Position numbers and translations under genes: made by a program. The notes under the pieces are model-generated. The model worked only from the letters and a program-made list of their open reading frames with translations. It searched no databases and had not been told where the DNA came from. 64,000 bases of DNA from Lindgomyces ingoldianus (taxonomy: Eukaryota; Ascomycota; Dothideomycetes; Pleosporales; Lindgomycetaceae). The stretch lies in the NCBI RefSeq assembly GCF_010093535.1, contig NW_022985168.1, positions 124,001 through 188,000 on the forward strand. The letters are read 5' to 3'. Position 1 is the first letter of the stretch. Every line of letters starts with the position of its first letter. Below are positions 1 through 11,735 of the stretch, piece by piece.

Positions 1-1209
1 TAGTGTCGCCCTATCACTTTGAACACCCTACCCATTTGGATGCTCGCTCGAGGTCGGCCCTCTCAAGAGCCTGCACATTAACGCTGTCCTCACCTCCAAC
101 CTCTAGCTTCAACGCATTGCCGAATCACAGATCAAGTATCATCACAGGTTGGAAAATAGTGTGGGAAGATTCCCCACCATCTAAGGCGGCTTCGGGAGTG
201 AAGGCTGTGCTCTAGGCCTCTGGAATCGTTGGTGTGTATAGCTGAGACTTCGGCCCGTTATGACAATCGACGTCTCGGCCCTGGAGGCCCTCTTGCCTGG
301 CTTTCGCTAGCATTGTGCATCCACTTAAGCCTCCCTCACCACTGACCTATACTAAGCGTCGTTGCAGGTCGGGATGGAGGAAGGTCAGTCCTCTAGAACC
401 TGGTATCTAAGTGTGTTACGAGACTGGAAGGTGTCTTCCATGCAGAGGAAAGATTGGTGGGGTGCTAATAGCTTATAAATGTCGATTCCTTTGGGGCCAT
501 ATTTTCTCTTCCTGCTCTTTAGTACCGAGATAAGGAAGACAGAAGATTTTTATGTGACGGGTGAACAGTTTCCGAATGAAATCGTGACGGACCGGTGGAT
601 GCTGCTTCTTTCTCATCGGTGCAATCGATTTCAAGACCTTAACACTGTAGCTTCAGCTCAGAACATTGGCCTGGTGGCTGGAGTACTTTTGATTGTTCTT
701 GAAGGTGTCTTGTAAGATGAGGCGGAAGACGACAAGAGCAAGACATTTTGCTCAAGAGCCCGAACACTTTTCAAGGCTCTGTTCACAGTATCGAAGCTAG
801 CGAATAGATGGCCTTGTGATGCAATATTCCTCAGCAGAGTCTCGGACACTCGAGGTGGGCTTAGCGGCTAGTACGCTTTATGCGTAATTGTTAGGTTCTC
901 CCAGAGGAACCCGGTTTCTGGTCATACAGTAGCCTTTTGAGTGTGACGAACATTTTCATTGATCAATCACCTGTCGCGAAATGTAAAAAGGAGATATTCA
1001 AAATCTAATATTCTAGGTCTGATCTCCAACGCCAAAGCAGGGGTATCTGTCACCAAAACCCGTCTAGAAAAGAACTTCTCCATGGTAGCATCTTCCAATA
1101 TAGAGAAGGGAAAGGTAAACACATCGCACGGTGCTAGTGCCACAAGACATTGCACACATTTATCCCGTCCACTACTGATCATTTGGGTGAAGCGTAATCA
1201 TAAGTTCCA
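1..1209. other. No gene recognised; left edge and 3' flank of the helicase gene
   Basis: I see no convincing coding region, RNA gene or repeat here. The short open frames lack domain signatures and overlap each other on both strands. The right part presumably holds the 3' untranslated region of the helicase gene that ends at 1210. A gene lying mostly outside the window to the left cannot be excluded. Confidence 0.5.
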
Positions 1210-3204
1210 TCACGAAGCCTCCTCCCGCCTTGATCCGATCCTCAATCCCGGCACACCCTTCAACCCCATCTTGCCCACAGTCCTCTTCTCAATCAGTGGG
1301 GGCTCTGGGCATCCCATAGCCTCTGCATACTGATTGGCTAGTTGCACGAGACCTTTCGCATCCAGTCGCAGTTTCTTGAGGTATGTTTTGTTGTATCCGA
1401 GGAACGCTTGGTATGCTTTTGCCTTGGCTTCTTCGTCGACACCCATGAATCCCTGCTCGATAGTAGGGTTATATTGGGTTAGGTCGGAGATTATCTCAGC
1501 AGGATATGGCTTGATAGGAAGGGTCTTGTTGACGTTGACGAAGAATGCCTCGTTCTCGAACAGAACCATAACTGCTCTACCATCCTTTCCAGCTCGTGCT
1601 GTCCGACCGACCCGATGGATATACTGTTCAGTTGAAGAGGGGAGGCCAAGCTGAATGACAAGACCAACGTTCGGAAAATCCATCCCTCGACCGACGACAT
1701 CAGAAGCGAAAAGGATGCCTGACGCCGCATCTTTGAACTGATTGGTTGTCTTAGTTCTGCTGGTTTGTGAGAGTCGTGAATGAAGTTCAAAGGTCTTGAA
1801 TTGAGGGAGGAGGTTTTGGAATAGGTCATAGAGAAGGCCGACCCCATTGGCAGTCGTACCAAACACAACGGCCTTGAAATCCTTCGGATTCTGCTTGTGT
1901 TCGCTTTGGATCAATACATAGAGAGCAGCAAAAGTCTGCTTAATGCTGGGGACGGTAATAGAGAATTGAGGGACATTGGCGACGGTTGGGGCTTCATTTG
2001 GATCGATCGTAGAGAGAGAGGTGTAGCCAGGGAATAGGACACATTTGACGACATCGTTGACTCTATCAGGTAGTGTGGCGGAGAAGCACATACCTTGCCA
2101 CCCATCGCTCTTTGGAGGAATGCGCTTCAAGATGGAATTAATCTGGGGTGCGAAACCTTGGTCGAGCATTCGATCTGCTTCGTCTAGCACAACAGTCTTA
2201 ATGCTGTCGAATCTGTCGCGAACTTCTTTCTCTCCAAGAATGTCATCAAGCCGGCCTGGGGTAGCAACAAGAATAGTAGGGCTTCCCCCGAGGAACTTTT
2301 TCAGATTTGATGCCCGCGCTGTACCACCAAACGCAGTATGGCACTCCATCTTCCTCGGAAGGCACGCTGTGATCTGATCGCATTCTTTTGCAATCTGGAG
2401 CGCAAGTTCGCGAGTTGGGCAGAGGACGAGAATGCCAACTTTGCCTCGTGGTGGGATATTGCCTTGGAGAAGGTTCTGAATCGTAGGGAGGAGGAAGGCA
2501 GCTGTCTTGCCTGTTCCGGTCTTTGCCTGGACCAGACAATCAGAGGAGAGCGTTGGTAGCTCCGTGAGAACCTTTTGTTGGACTGGAGTCATGTATCTGG
2601 AAGTGTCAGCGATATAATCGATCAAGAAGTCATGGGAACGACTCCAACGCGGGCAGAAGGGCACGCTCGGCGGGAGGCATAAAGTCGACAGTATGGAAGC
2701 ACCCCAATAAGAGGCGCATGTAACGCAACGGCGTATTCTCAGGTGTGTCAGGTCAATCTCTTACTCGAAGCCCATTTTAGTCAATCCTTCCAGCAACGCT
2801 TTGTCCAGTGTGCCAGCCAGCGTAGCATAAGGCCGCGCCAACTTGAGATCGCCGCCCGCCATGGAGCTGAAAGACCGCTTCGGCATATCGGCGAGGTTTG
2901 GAGTAGGTTCGGCAGGGAAATCTCTTTGGAGTGTGGAAGGTTCGAACGCTTCAGCGTTGGTCTGAGTCGACGCATTCGCTGCGTGCGGCCTGGGTCTATA
3001 GGGACGTTGTCCGCCTCGGTGCTTCCGTGGATTGCGCTTCGGAGCTTGTGACATAGTGGAAAAGAAGCTGTAGCTAGTTCTCAAAGGAAAAGTGAAGGGA
3101 TTAGAGGCTCGGCTAAGTCGTAGAGATAGTGGAAGGGAGAACAAGGTGGGAGTGGAGCACTGTTGCAATGAGCGCAAGTGGGTAGGTCCAAGTGGAAACT
3201 TCAT
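1210..3204 (-). CDS. MSS116: Mitochondrial DEAD-box ATP-dependent RNA helicase (Mss116/CYT-19-like)
   Basis: Two exons, 3204-2765 and 2596-1210 on the minus strand, give 608 aa. The intron starts GTAAGA and joins ...MGFE to YMTPVQQ, which restores the Q motif. The ATG at 3204 is the first in frame. Visible helicase motifs are AKTGTGKT (Walker A, about residue 171-178), PTRELALQ, ATPGRL, LDEADRM (DEAD box), FSATLP, and HRVGRTARAGKDG (motif VI). The first 50 residues are Ser/Arg/Leu-rich without acidic residues, typical of a mitochondrial presequence. Proteins of this family unwind and refold RNA in mitochondria, helping group I/II intron splicing and translation. Lysine 177 of Walker A and the DEAD residues are intact, so the enzyme should be active. 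The assignment to the Mss116 branch rather than another DEAD-box group rests on the presequence and general similarity. Confidence 0.9.
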
Positions 3205-3753
3205 CAAATTGTAGTATGACTAACACAACATTTGCATTTGTAAATGCAAGACGCCAACAAAATAAACACCACGAAGGGATGAATGGAGGAGGTGGAATGG
3301 TTGTGACCGCAGATGATGAAGGCAGTTCCGTCGAAACTTTTTGGTTCTTCTGGAAAATGGTTTCTCCGAGGATCTAACTGCCGGATCCGGTCAAATGGCT
3401 GACTAACCCTCCCTCCTCAGCTATCCACCTATGTCTTGGTGCTGGTGCCTGACTATTGCTGCAGAAACTTGATCTTCCGTACTCACTTGATGTCTGAGTC
3501 ACTTAAATTAGCCCTTTGACTATGAAGAATCTTCATAGACACTCTCACTCTTTCCTGTTCAATGCCTTCCCTCTTCTAACTGATCAGCTCCTGAACAGAA
3601 GAGTCATCTTTCAGCTTTGCGCAATAGTCATGTGTCCTCCTAGTTAATCTCGCATCTCTGGTCTCTCCATCTTTGCTCCCTCTGATTTCGTTAGCCCTTT
3701 CCAATTCCCATACTCTATCGGTTCCTTCATCAGTTCGATCAATACCATCCACT

Positions 3754-5397
3754 ATGTCCCGTTTTAAAAACCCCAACAGAGCATGGCAAGAAGTCGCCCA
3801 AGAAGCCCAAGCCCACCGAGAATCCACTGTCGCCTCCCTCTCCTATCCACTCCCGGAACTCCCCTCCCCTCTCCCTTCTAACGTCTTGTGCATCCCCTCT
3901 GACCTACTCGATCCATCCATCATCACCATCACAAATCTCCTACCAGAACAGCTCTTGGAATCTCTTCTCACTAACAAACTCACCGCAACCGCCGTCACAA
4001 ACGCGTTTCTCCAGCGCGCCGCATTATGCCAAAGCCTCGTAAACTGCCTCACTGAGCTTCTCCCTTGCCGCGCCCTCGCTCGAGCAAAAGAATTAGATCA
4101 CTATTATCAACAACACGGTCACCCTATTGGACCGCTTCACGGCCTCCCCGTGAGCGTAAAAGAACACATCGGGATGTCCGGGCTGCGTTACACTACTGGA
4201 TATGTCTCTTTCTGGAACAAAACTGCCAAAGAAGACGCTCACGTGCTCCAAATCTTGTCCCGCGCTGGAGCAGTGTTTCACTGCCGGACGACTATCCCGC
4301 AAACAATGATGCACCTGGAAACCGATAGTAACCTTTTCGGTGTAACCGTGAACCCTTATAATTCAGCTGTAACAGCAGGCGGTTCATCCGGCGGCGAGGG
4401 AGCCCTCATCGCCCTACGAGGAAGTTGTCTGGGTATTGGCAGCGACGTGGGCGGCTCAATCCGCTCCCCAGCCGCAAACTGTGGAGTCTACGGTCTCAAA
4501 CCCACCGCATTCAGAATCCCAACAGATGGCTGGGGTTACATGATGGCCGGCGCCGACACAGTAGACTCCGTTCTTGGCCCGCTTTCAACATCCCTCGCCG
4601 GCCTAGCCATATTTATGAAAACAGTCATCGACTCCTCTCCTTGGCTGGCCGAACCTGCCCTCATACCCATACCCTGGCGACCCTACACCATTCCCAGCGA
4701 CCGCCCGCTCAGAATCGGCATTCTCTCACACGACGCCGTCGTTCGGCCCCACCCTCCCATAACCCGCGCTCTCTCCCTTCTAGCCTCGCGGCTACAATCC
4801 GCGGGGATCCAAACTGTCGATTTCCAACCCCATCTCCACGACGAAGCCTGGGCCATCATCTCTAGTCTGTACTTCACCGACGGCGGAGCTGACGATTCAG
4901 AATCCATCGACTCATCCGGCGAGCCCTGGCGTCCACTATCAACCTGGATCCTGAAGCAGAACCCCTGTGTTAAGAATCTTTCCGTCGGAGAACTGACATA
5001 CTGGCTCGAAGAACGTGAGACCTACCGGAAAGAATACGCCAAGCATTGGAACCAGATGTCCGTTGACGCGATACTGTGTCCCGTTGGTCCTAGCGTTGCG
5101 CCCAAGCATAATACAGCGAAATACTGGCCTTACACTAGTCAATGGAATATACTAGACTATCCGGCGGCGGTGTTTCCTGTGTGTAAAGTTGACAAGGACG
5201 TTGACGTTGCACCGGGACATTTCAAGGCGATGAGTGGGCTGGACAAGGAGAATTGGAAGCTGTATGACGCGGAAATGTTTCATGGGTTGCCTGTCAGTTT
5301 GCAGCTCGTGGGCAGGCGGTTTGAAGACGAGAAGGTTCTGGGCATTTTGCAGCATATCGTGGAAAAATGCGGCTTGCCGTTTCAGGAGTTTCCTTAA
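3754..5397 (+). CDS. Amidase-signature hydrolase (acetamidase/FAAH-like)
   Basis: Single exon, 547 aa, starting at ATG 3754; the frame is open further upstream but has no earlier ATG. The amidase-signature Ser-cisSer-Lys triad is present: Lys136 in LPVSVKEH, Ser211 in AGGSSGGEGAL, and nucleophile Ser235 in GSDVGGSIRSP. Spacing (75 and 24 residues) matches the family, and the length is normal for fungal acetamidases. There is no signal peptide, so it is probably cytosolic. Such enzymes hydrolyse small amides or fatty-acid amides to acid plus ammonia; the exact substrate cannot be read from sequence. It is transcribed away from the helicase gene, with a promoter of about 550 bp between them. 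Confidence 0.93.
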   Translation: MSRFKNPNRAWQEVAQEAQAHRESTVASLSYPLPELPSPLPSNVLCIPSDLLDPSIITITNLLPEQLLESLLTNKLTATAVTNAFLQRAALCQSLVNCLTELLPCRALARAKELDHYYQQHGHPIGPLHGLPVSVKEHIGMSGLRYTTGYVSFWNKTAKEDAHVLQILSRAGAVFHCRTTIPQTMMHLETDSNLFGVTVNPYNSAVTAGGSSGGEGALIALRGSCLGIGSDVGGSIRSPAANCGVYGLKPTAFRIPTDGWGYMMAGADTVDSVLGPLSTSLAGLAIFMKTVIDSSPWLAEPALIPIPWRPYTIPSDRPLRIGILSHDAVVRPHPPITRALSLLASRLQSAGIQTVDFQPHLHDEAWAIISSLYFTDGGADDSESIDSSGEPWRPLSTWILKQNPCVKNLSVGELTYWLEERETYRKEYAKHWNQMSVDAILCPVGPSVAPKHNTAKYWPYTSQWNILDYPAAVFPVCKVDKDVDVAPGHFKAMSGLDKENWKLYDAEMFHGLPVSLQLVGRRFEDEKVLGILQHIVEKCGLPFQEFP

Positions 5398-5631
5398 TTG
5401 CGGGGTGGGCTCGTTAATGGGAATAATGTGTGAGAGTTTTATGCTAACAGAAGCACACCGGATGTTCTAACTAAGTGTAAAAGCCGTAATTTGGTGGAAT
5501 CTACGGAAATATCATTTTGTGGATCAGAAATTTTCTCTACCTATCCGCCCCGCCTCCATTAATCATGGAGCTCATAATATATATCTACAATAAGAAAAAG
5601 AAGCTTTCCTAACAGCCCACAGTTCTAAGCC

Positions 5632-7072
5632 CTATGTCCTATAATCTCCATTAATCGTTACATACTCATGACTGAAATCACAAGTCCAATACACGGCCTC
5701 TTTATCAAACTTCTCACTAAGCTTAACTAAGATTTCCAAATCCTCGCTCTCGAGCATCTTCGCAGCGCGCTCCTCATCCACGGCCTCCGGCTCGCCTTTT
5801 ACGAGGAGCTTGAGCTCTTCACTTCCGTCCGCTGGGACGAAGCTGACGGATGTCTCTTCAGGTACAACGGACGACACACCTTCCGCATATCCCGTCGCGC
5901 AGAGAATACGTCCCCAGTTGGCATCTTTGCCATACAGCGCTGTCTTTACCAACGGTGACCGTGCAATAGTAGATGCAACGCGTCTCGCATCATCATAGGT
6001 CTTCGCATTCGTAACTTTGATCGTTACGAACTTGGTCGCTCCCTCTCCATCTCGGACTACTAGCTTCGCGAGGTCAATCGCAAATTCCGTAAGCGTTTCC
6101 TGCATCGCCTTGAAATCAGCCGATGATGTGTCTTCGATCGGCTTCCCCCCTGCTGCGCCGTTCGCAAGGATAGCCACCGTGTCATTCGTGGATGTATCGC
6201 CGTCGATACTAATGCTATTGAAACTCTTAGTGACAGCACTTCTTAGAAGACCCTGTAGCGGCATCGGGGCGATTGGCGCATCTGTGCAGATTATTCCAAG
6301 GAGAGTAGCCATATTTGGATGAATCATGCCTGCACCTTTCGTCATGCCAACCAGATGGTATTCTTTGGATGAGGAAGGAAGCATGAAAGTGCGGGAAACG
6401 AGTTTGGGGAATGTGTCTGTTGTGCAGATAGCGCGGGCAGCGGAGAGCCAGTGGTCATGGGTGTCGCCGAGGTTGTAGTATACTTTTGGGAGTTTGTTAG
6501 TGATCTTTTGAATCGGGAGGCTGCTCGCTAGTCAGCCCATGTCGTTTGGGATGGTTCGAGTTGGGCAATGCTTACCGTTGGCCTATAACGCCAGTGCTCA
6601 TTACGATTGTCCTACTCCCGTTTCCATCATCTTCTCCGTTGCTGTCTCGCATAAAACATTGGTCCATCTGCTCCCCCATCGCTACCGCATCCTCTATCCC
6701 ACCCTTCCCCGTAACCGCATTCGCACAACCCGAATTCACGACCACGGCCCTGACTCCGTCCCCTGATCTCCTTTTTAGCATCTCCCTCGACACCGTCACC
6801 GGCGCCGCCTGGAATTTGTTCGTCGTGAAGACCGCCGCGCCCGAACATGGCGTGTCCGAGGCAATGAGAGCGAGGTCGTCGAACCGCGTGTTACTAGCCT
6901 TAACACCGACGTGCGCGCTTCCAGCTTTGAAGCCGAGCGGATATGTGCCGGATGTTGGGACGTATTTCTTCTTCGAGGGTGGGATTGCGCCTTCGCCGGG
7001 GGCGGCGTATGTGCGGATTTGGTTTATGGTTCGGAGGCAGAGGAAACGGGTATTAGGGCGTACGAGAGACAT
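5632..7072 (-). CDS. ARG7: Bifunctional ornithine acetyltransferase/N-acetylglutamate synthase (ArgJ), mitochondrial
   Basis: Two exons, 7072-6576 and 6520-5632, separated by a 55-bp GTAAGC...GCAG intron; 461 aa. The join reads ...[14 protein letters not shown]. The autocatalytic cleavage motif [15 protein letters not shown] is complete, with the conserved threonine at about residue 238 that becomes the N-terminal nucleophile of the beta chain. Other conserved blocks include [17 protein letters not shown] and [10 protein letters not shown]. The N-terminus ([15 protein letters not shown]...) looks like a short mitochondrial presequence. The enzyme transfers acetyl from N-acetylornithine to glutamate, recycling acetyl in arginine biosynthesis. 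The length is normal for ascomycetes. Confidence 0.95.
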
Positions 7073-7543
7073 GAAGGCTAATGTATCGTTAGAGAGATTT
7101 GATCTTTAGAGTGGAGTGGAGAAGCAATGGAGGCAGGGCTTTGCGCAGGGCCATGACGCATAGCTCTCCCCTAACATTGAAAGCTTGTGTAGGTTGTGTG
7201 CGGGGTTCAATTGGAGTAGATGAAGGCCGAAATACCTAAGGGGGAGATTATCCTAGCCATTAGAGATTTGGGTCGCCCAATTGACGTCCTGCGTGCAACA
7301 GAATATCTAGTTTTGAAGTCCTGGTCGAAAAATCCAGAGGTCGTTTGACCATTATCACGTGTCGCCGCTAAGCTAGATTTAACCTAGCTCCAGGGTTTCG
7401 CTGACGCGTGCGCCTTATCCAAGCAGCACAGAAGGCTTTGTTGGATTTTGCTTGCAAGTCATTGGGATTATCATTTCTACATAATATTAATCAGAGCATG
7501 GCCTTGCACTTCCTTGTCTTCACGGCATTTTAGCTACGGACAG
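7073..7543. other. Intergenic, ARG7 promoter side
   Basis: No coding signal. It should hold the promoter of the ArgJ gene (start 7072, minus strand) and the 3' flank of the F-box-like gene. A TGACGTC-like element occurs near 7285 but I do not claim it is functional. Confidence 0.4.
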
Positions 7544-8389
7544 TTAAATCGCGCCCAGGCCCGGAAGGAGCCCTACGCCTGTGACCCGTTCATCCTCCTT
7601 CACTAGCCAAGTGCCCAAGGACAAGTGTGGAATCTCCTGAGGCGGAAACCAGACAAATTTTGTTGCTAGTTCCTTTCCTTCCCTCTTGACGAGCCATCGA
7701 CCTCCAGCCCGCGCATTCAGCTCCATCGTCTCCACGTCCGGAAACTTGAGGGCGAACAGCGTCAAGTAACGGAGATTGACCCCAATTATTTGGAAGAGGT
7801 TGCAGATTTCTAGCCTGGTTCTGACGGTTCCGCTAACCCATGAATATACGGTGATTCTCCTTAGGAGTGGCATGTAGCTCTTGATACTTGGAGCCAATGC
7901 CTTCTCCGAACCGAAGGATGACCAGGACATCTGATCTCTAGCGAGAGTAGCCGAAGTGCCGACATGAACGTAGAAAGTATTTTCACCATATAGCACTGAA
8001 GCAGCCTCTTGATGGATCTGCCTGTTGGCGCGAAGGATCGTTGGATGCAACTTATAGCCAGGATCGTGGAGATCTGGCCAGACGGGATGGCTTTGGATGA
8101 GTTGAAGAGGGATGTTCGTCAATAGCAATTCCCGGTAGATCTGGTTCTTAATTTCTCCTGGAAGACCCTGGAAGCGGAAATGTCCAGGCAAGATGGGAAG
8201 AATTAACTCCTGGGACCGTTTCATAGCACGCCACTCCGATGGTCTTGGGTAGCTGACCAGGCAAGGTGAAGTAGAATCTGAAATCTTCAAGTTCTGGATG
8301 CCGTCATCGCGGCTCTTACGACTACCGAATGTGTAGTTCTTGAAGAATTCGTTGGCTGGCATATTGATACAACAGTGATCTCGATCCAT
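7544..8389 (-). CDS. F-box-like hypothetical protein
   Basis: Uninterrupted frame of 281 aa from the first ATG at 8389; the frame extends upstream but without ATG. From about residue 52 it carries FRFQGLPGEIKNQIYRELL, the LP-x-EI-xx-IY-xx-LL pattern of fungal F-box-like domains. About 50 residues later comes ILRANRQIHQEAASVLYGEN, which usually follows this domain in ascomycete proteins. No further domain is recognisable. Members of this very large family are presumed substrate adaptors of SCF ubiquitin ligases, but most are untested. An additional short upstream exon cannot be excluded. Confidence 0.72.
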   Translation of the reverse strand: MDRDHCCINMPANEFFKNYTFGSRKSRDDGIQNLKISDSTSPCLVSYPRPSEWRAMKRSQELILPILPGHFRFQGLPGEIKNQIYRELLLTNIPLQLIQSHPVWPDLHDPGYKLHPTILRANRQIHQEAASVLYGENTFYVHVGTSATLARDQMSWSSFGSEKALAPSIKSYMPLLRRITVYSWVSGTVRTRLEICNLFQIIGVNLRYLTLFALKFPDVETMELNARAGGRWLVKREGKELATKFVWFPPQEIPHLSLGTWLVKEDERVTGVGLLPGLGAI

Positions 8390-9628
8390 CGCCCCTATGG
8401 GACGAAGGAGATTAGGTAAAGTTTGGATGATCGCGGAACAAATACAGGAGAAGAAGATAAAAGGTTTTGACAAGTGGCACCGCTGAGGTCATACCCACAT
8501 TCTCCGTCAGTCGGTTTTAGAATCCGGTCTCGAGTACTGATTTCGAATCGTGCTAGACAAAAGTGGAGTGGAGAAGTAAAAAAATGAACAGCGCAGCACT
8601 TTTGAACTGTCAGAGTAAGTTAGATACAGCAGTTTTAGATGCACGACTGCAAGCTCATATTGAGTACCAGCCTGAAATTGCGAGGAAGTCCTTCGAACTC
8701 CTGTCCTATGCCCTTGCAGATCATAAGATATATGGCAGAAGGAAGTGTTGGTGAAACCCTAACAGCCGGATTATGAAAAGTGCAGAGCGAACAACGCGAG
8801 CCCGCAATGTACAACGCCAATGCGATGCTAAGTGCTCTGGAAAGTTCAGCGGAAAGGATCCTGTATACACATTGGCACGAGCTTGCTCGCACTCGGCAAC
8901 GATTGGCCCCCATCAACCAACGGGCTTTAAAATCAGGCCTAGCGTCGATCCCTCAGTTGCATCCACCTCATCAATCATCGGACTCTGTTTTAACTTCTGA
9001 CATCTGTTCAGATACCCGCCCGTTCCCCTAATTCCACTCCGTCGTTTACGCTGAGTTCTTCTGATGAAATGAGCTTGAGCCTTTGTGGACACTCTACCCA
9101 AGCGCGAAAACCTCGACATCAATCGGGACTTTTGTGGTTTCCCTCTGGCTCTACCCGTTCGCTATGTGCATGAAACGCTGCAAACACAGCCTGAAGGATC
9201 CGGCCTCATTTTACACCCACCAAGTGTAAACGCCGTCCGTGGTCACACAATACGGACCTATTTGATTAATCCCAAAATCCGCTGACATGCATCATATCAT
9301 TCCAGCCCCGGAATTGGGAGAGCGAGCACCCACAGCTCTGCCTCACACGTCGATTTCATTTGCCATTTCATCCCCCATGTTACTCAAGCATGGGTGCGAT
9401 ACCCCAAGTCCGGATTCCGTTCGTTTCCCACGTCTTGTCATCGCCCCATCCATCAGGGCGGTATCTCTTGTTCTCATGCCCACTCCCAATTCCCTACCTT
9501 CCCTTGTCTCTCAGTCAGTCCTTTCTCCATTTTCTTCACCCCACGGTTCTCTGGAAACCTCTGGTAGTCCGTACTGTCGGGACTAGTTTCGTTTAGTATG
9601 ACAGACCTTACATCTTAGGACGAGGAAC
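8390..9628. other. Intergenic between divergent genes
   Basis: About 1.2 kb separates the F-box-like gene (minus) from the membrane-protein gene (plus). Several short open frames overlap here, but none has a domain signature. Pyrimidine-rich stretches near 9340-9590 (many CCC/TCTC runs) are typical of a fungal promoter and 5' untranslated region for the gene starting at 9629. Confidence 0.4.
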
Positions 9629-11272
9629 ATGAATATGAACATGAACGTACCTGCCATGAGTCCATTCCCTAATGCAATGCCTACAAGGCATAACAACCAC
9701 AACCACGACCACCATCACAACCACCTCCATGCACGAGCAACACCAACGCGCTCAAATCTTGGCCCACTAACAACGACCTTCACACCACCAGCGCATTGTA
9801 CCCGCCCCGTCGTTGGCTGTACGACATGTAGCAGCGCGTGGGCAGCTCAATCATGCTTTAGCTACAATCCCACTTCCAAAGGCGCCATGGATGATACAGC
9901 ATGCTGGCCAAAAGCAACATCATATCCACGTGCTCCTCCGCTCGCAGGCCTAGGCTTTTATTCCCCCGGTCTACTCTGCCCAACTGGCTACACAAGCGCA
10001 TGCTCAGCTGCATCTCGAGCGCCAGGAGACGACTTACGGACGGTAATAGATAACAACGGGCCTGTCTCCAATTCCTTCCAATTCCCACTGATAGCAGGCG
10101 AAACGGCTGTAGGTTGTTGCCCGACTGGATTCACCTGTACGCCATACACACAGTACGGATGGCAGACATGTCACGCCGTTATAAGCTCAACACGCCTCGA
10201 CGCCTTCGCCTGCGATGGCGGTACATCTCGGGATATGTCAAGCTTCAGTCTCCCATTCCAAGTCGGCGCAAAAACAAACGCCGTGACGGTTTCCACCGTG
10301 GATATCTGGGCGCCACTGATCCAGCTAAACTGGCAAAAGACCGACCGATCCACATCAGGAACTGCTTCTAGCACTGAAACATCCGCTGCAAGCGCGAACT
10401 CCGACGCACCATTTAGCCTAGCTTCCAAAGCTGCCACTGGTGCAACCCTCACAACAACAACAACGACCACCCCCTTCACAACATCTCCCGCTGGAACCAC
10501 ACAAAGCAGCGGTCTCACACTCGGCGCAAAAGCCGGGATAGCCGTGTCCTCCGTGATCTTGTTTCTCTGCCTGCTGAGCATAATCATCTACATCTACATC
10601 CGGAAACGGTTTCTCCAAACACCTACACGATTCAATCTCGCAAGCACTTCCGCCACTGCAAAATCCGCGCCTACCCCAAGTCCAAATCCGGATCAGTATG
10701 GGAACAACAACAGCTACAATGTATACCCATACCCACACGGCCCTTCCAGCTCCCAAGGGAAAGTGCACTTGGTATCCGCATTTAGTGAGCCAATTCCAGG
10801 CAGTGCGTCTACAGGAGAAAACAACTGCAATCCCTCCACGTTCGACCAACACTCCACGTTCAATTTCGGCTTACCGGCCCCAGGTACTCCAAGCTCGCCG
10901 TCAGTTTCCAACTCCAACACCCACATGTCACCACGAGGTCTTCCGGACATCCAGGAAAACCGCGTCTCCATCTATGAACTCGGGCCCGGCGACGGGCGTG
11001 AGAAAATCGTGTCGAGCGAAGGCGGCATGATCAAATTAGACACAGATGCGGTGCGGTTTGGCAGGAGTCTGGGGATTGAAGATGATCTTGAGAGCCCGAT
11101 TGACGGAACTAGTCCGTTTCGGCTGAAGCGGGGAAATACATTGCCGAGAGGGAAGAGGGGGGCGGGAGAGGGGGCGAGTGGACAGGAAGAGGAAGGAGGA
11201 AAAAGGGTGAGTGGAGGGTTATGGGGGAGTTTGGGGGGTTGGAGGGACAGTGGGAAGGCGCCAACAGTGTAG
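9629..11272 (+). CDS. Single-pass membrane protein with Cys-rich N-terminal and Ser/Gly-rich C-terminal parts
   Basis: Uninterrupted frame of 547 aa from ATG 9629. Residues about 17-33 are almost all His/Asn/Asp (HNNHNHDHHHNHLH). A cysteine-rich region follows (about 50-200; e.g. CTTCSSAWAAQSC, LLCPTGYTSAC, GCCPTGFTCTP), then a Thr/Ser-rich stalk. A strong transmembrane helix lies at about residues 302-324 (IAVSSVILFLCLLSIIIYIYI), followed by RKRF. The cytoplasmic tail is about 220 residues, low in complexity and rich in Ser, Pro and Gly. This is the layout of fungal cell-surface sensors or receptor-like proteins: Cys-rich ectodomain, Ser/Thr stalk, one helix, disordered tail. I do not recognise a WSC or CFEM domain, and a classical signal peptide is not evident at this start. 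Function unknown. Confidence 0.72.
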   Translation: MNMNMNVPAMSPFPNAMPTRHNNHNHDHHHNHLHARATPTRSNLGPLTTTFTPPAHCTRPVVGCTTCSSAWAAQSCFSYNPTSKGAMDDTACWPKATSYPRAPPLAGLGFYSPGLLCPTGYTSACSAASRAPGDDLRTVIDNNGPVSNSFQFPLIAGETAVGCCPTGFTCTPYTQYGWQTCHAVISSTRLDAFACDGGTSRDMSSFSLPFQVGAKTNAVTVSTVDIWAPLIQLNWQKTDRSTSGTASSTETSAASANSDAPFSLASKAATGATLTTTTTTTPFTTSPAGTTQSSGLTLGAKAGIAVSSVILFLCLLSIIIYIYIRKRFLQTPTRFNLASTSATAKSAPTPSPNPDQYGNNNSYNVYPYPHGPSSSQGKVHLVSAFSEPIPGSASTGENNCNPSTFDQHSTFNFGLPAPGTPSSPSVSNSNTHMSPRGLPDIQENRVSIYELGPGDGREKIVSSEGGMIKLDTDAVRFGRSLGIEDDLESPIDGTSPFRLKRGNTLPRGKRGAGEGASGQEEEGGKRVSGGLWGSLGGWRDSGKAPTV

Positions 11273-11735
11273 GAGGGAGGGGAGAGGAGATATAAGCCGT
11301 TTATGTGTATTTGTACAATACGCCAGTCGCGCTTCTTGCCGAGGACCAAGGCTGGGTTTCACTGCATAAACTTAGCGACACCATGCACGAAGGGTTTGGA
11401 GTTATTTGGTGTGATTTTGGAGAGTGTTCTATATAGCTTGGGGGTATCCCATACCATCCATAGTGTCTTGAATTGAATCTGCAAATATGTCAATACCGAG
11501 TATGCATAATGGGGTTTCCTGAACAACACACCATTGAAAGTAAACCCAAACGCCACTCGCCCGTGTTTGATACTCCGGGGTATTATCCATGTGTTGATTT
11601 GGCTGCGGTCGGCTTGAGCTAGCCCATCTGATGGTGCAAATCTTCATCAAGTCATCTGAACCCTGGTCGTGGAGACGCTCCCAGATGCTCGCAATCGAAA
11701 TCGACATCGAAAACATAGAGCGGGACAACGCGGCC
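11273..11735. other. Intergenic between convergent genes
   Basis: No coding signal. It should contain the two 3' ends of the membrane-protein gene and BUD31. Confidence 0.4.
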
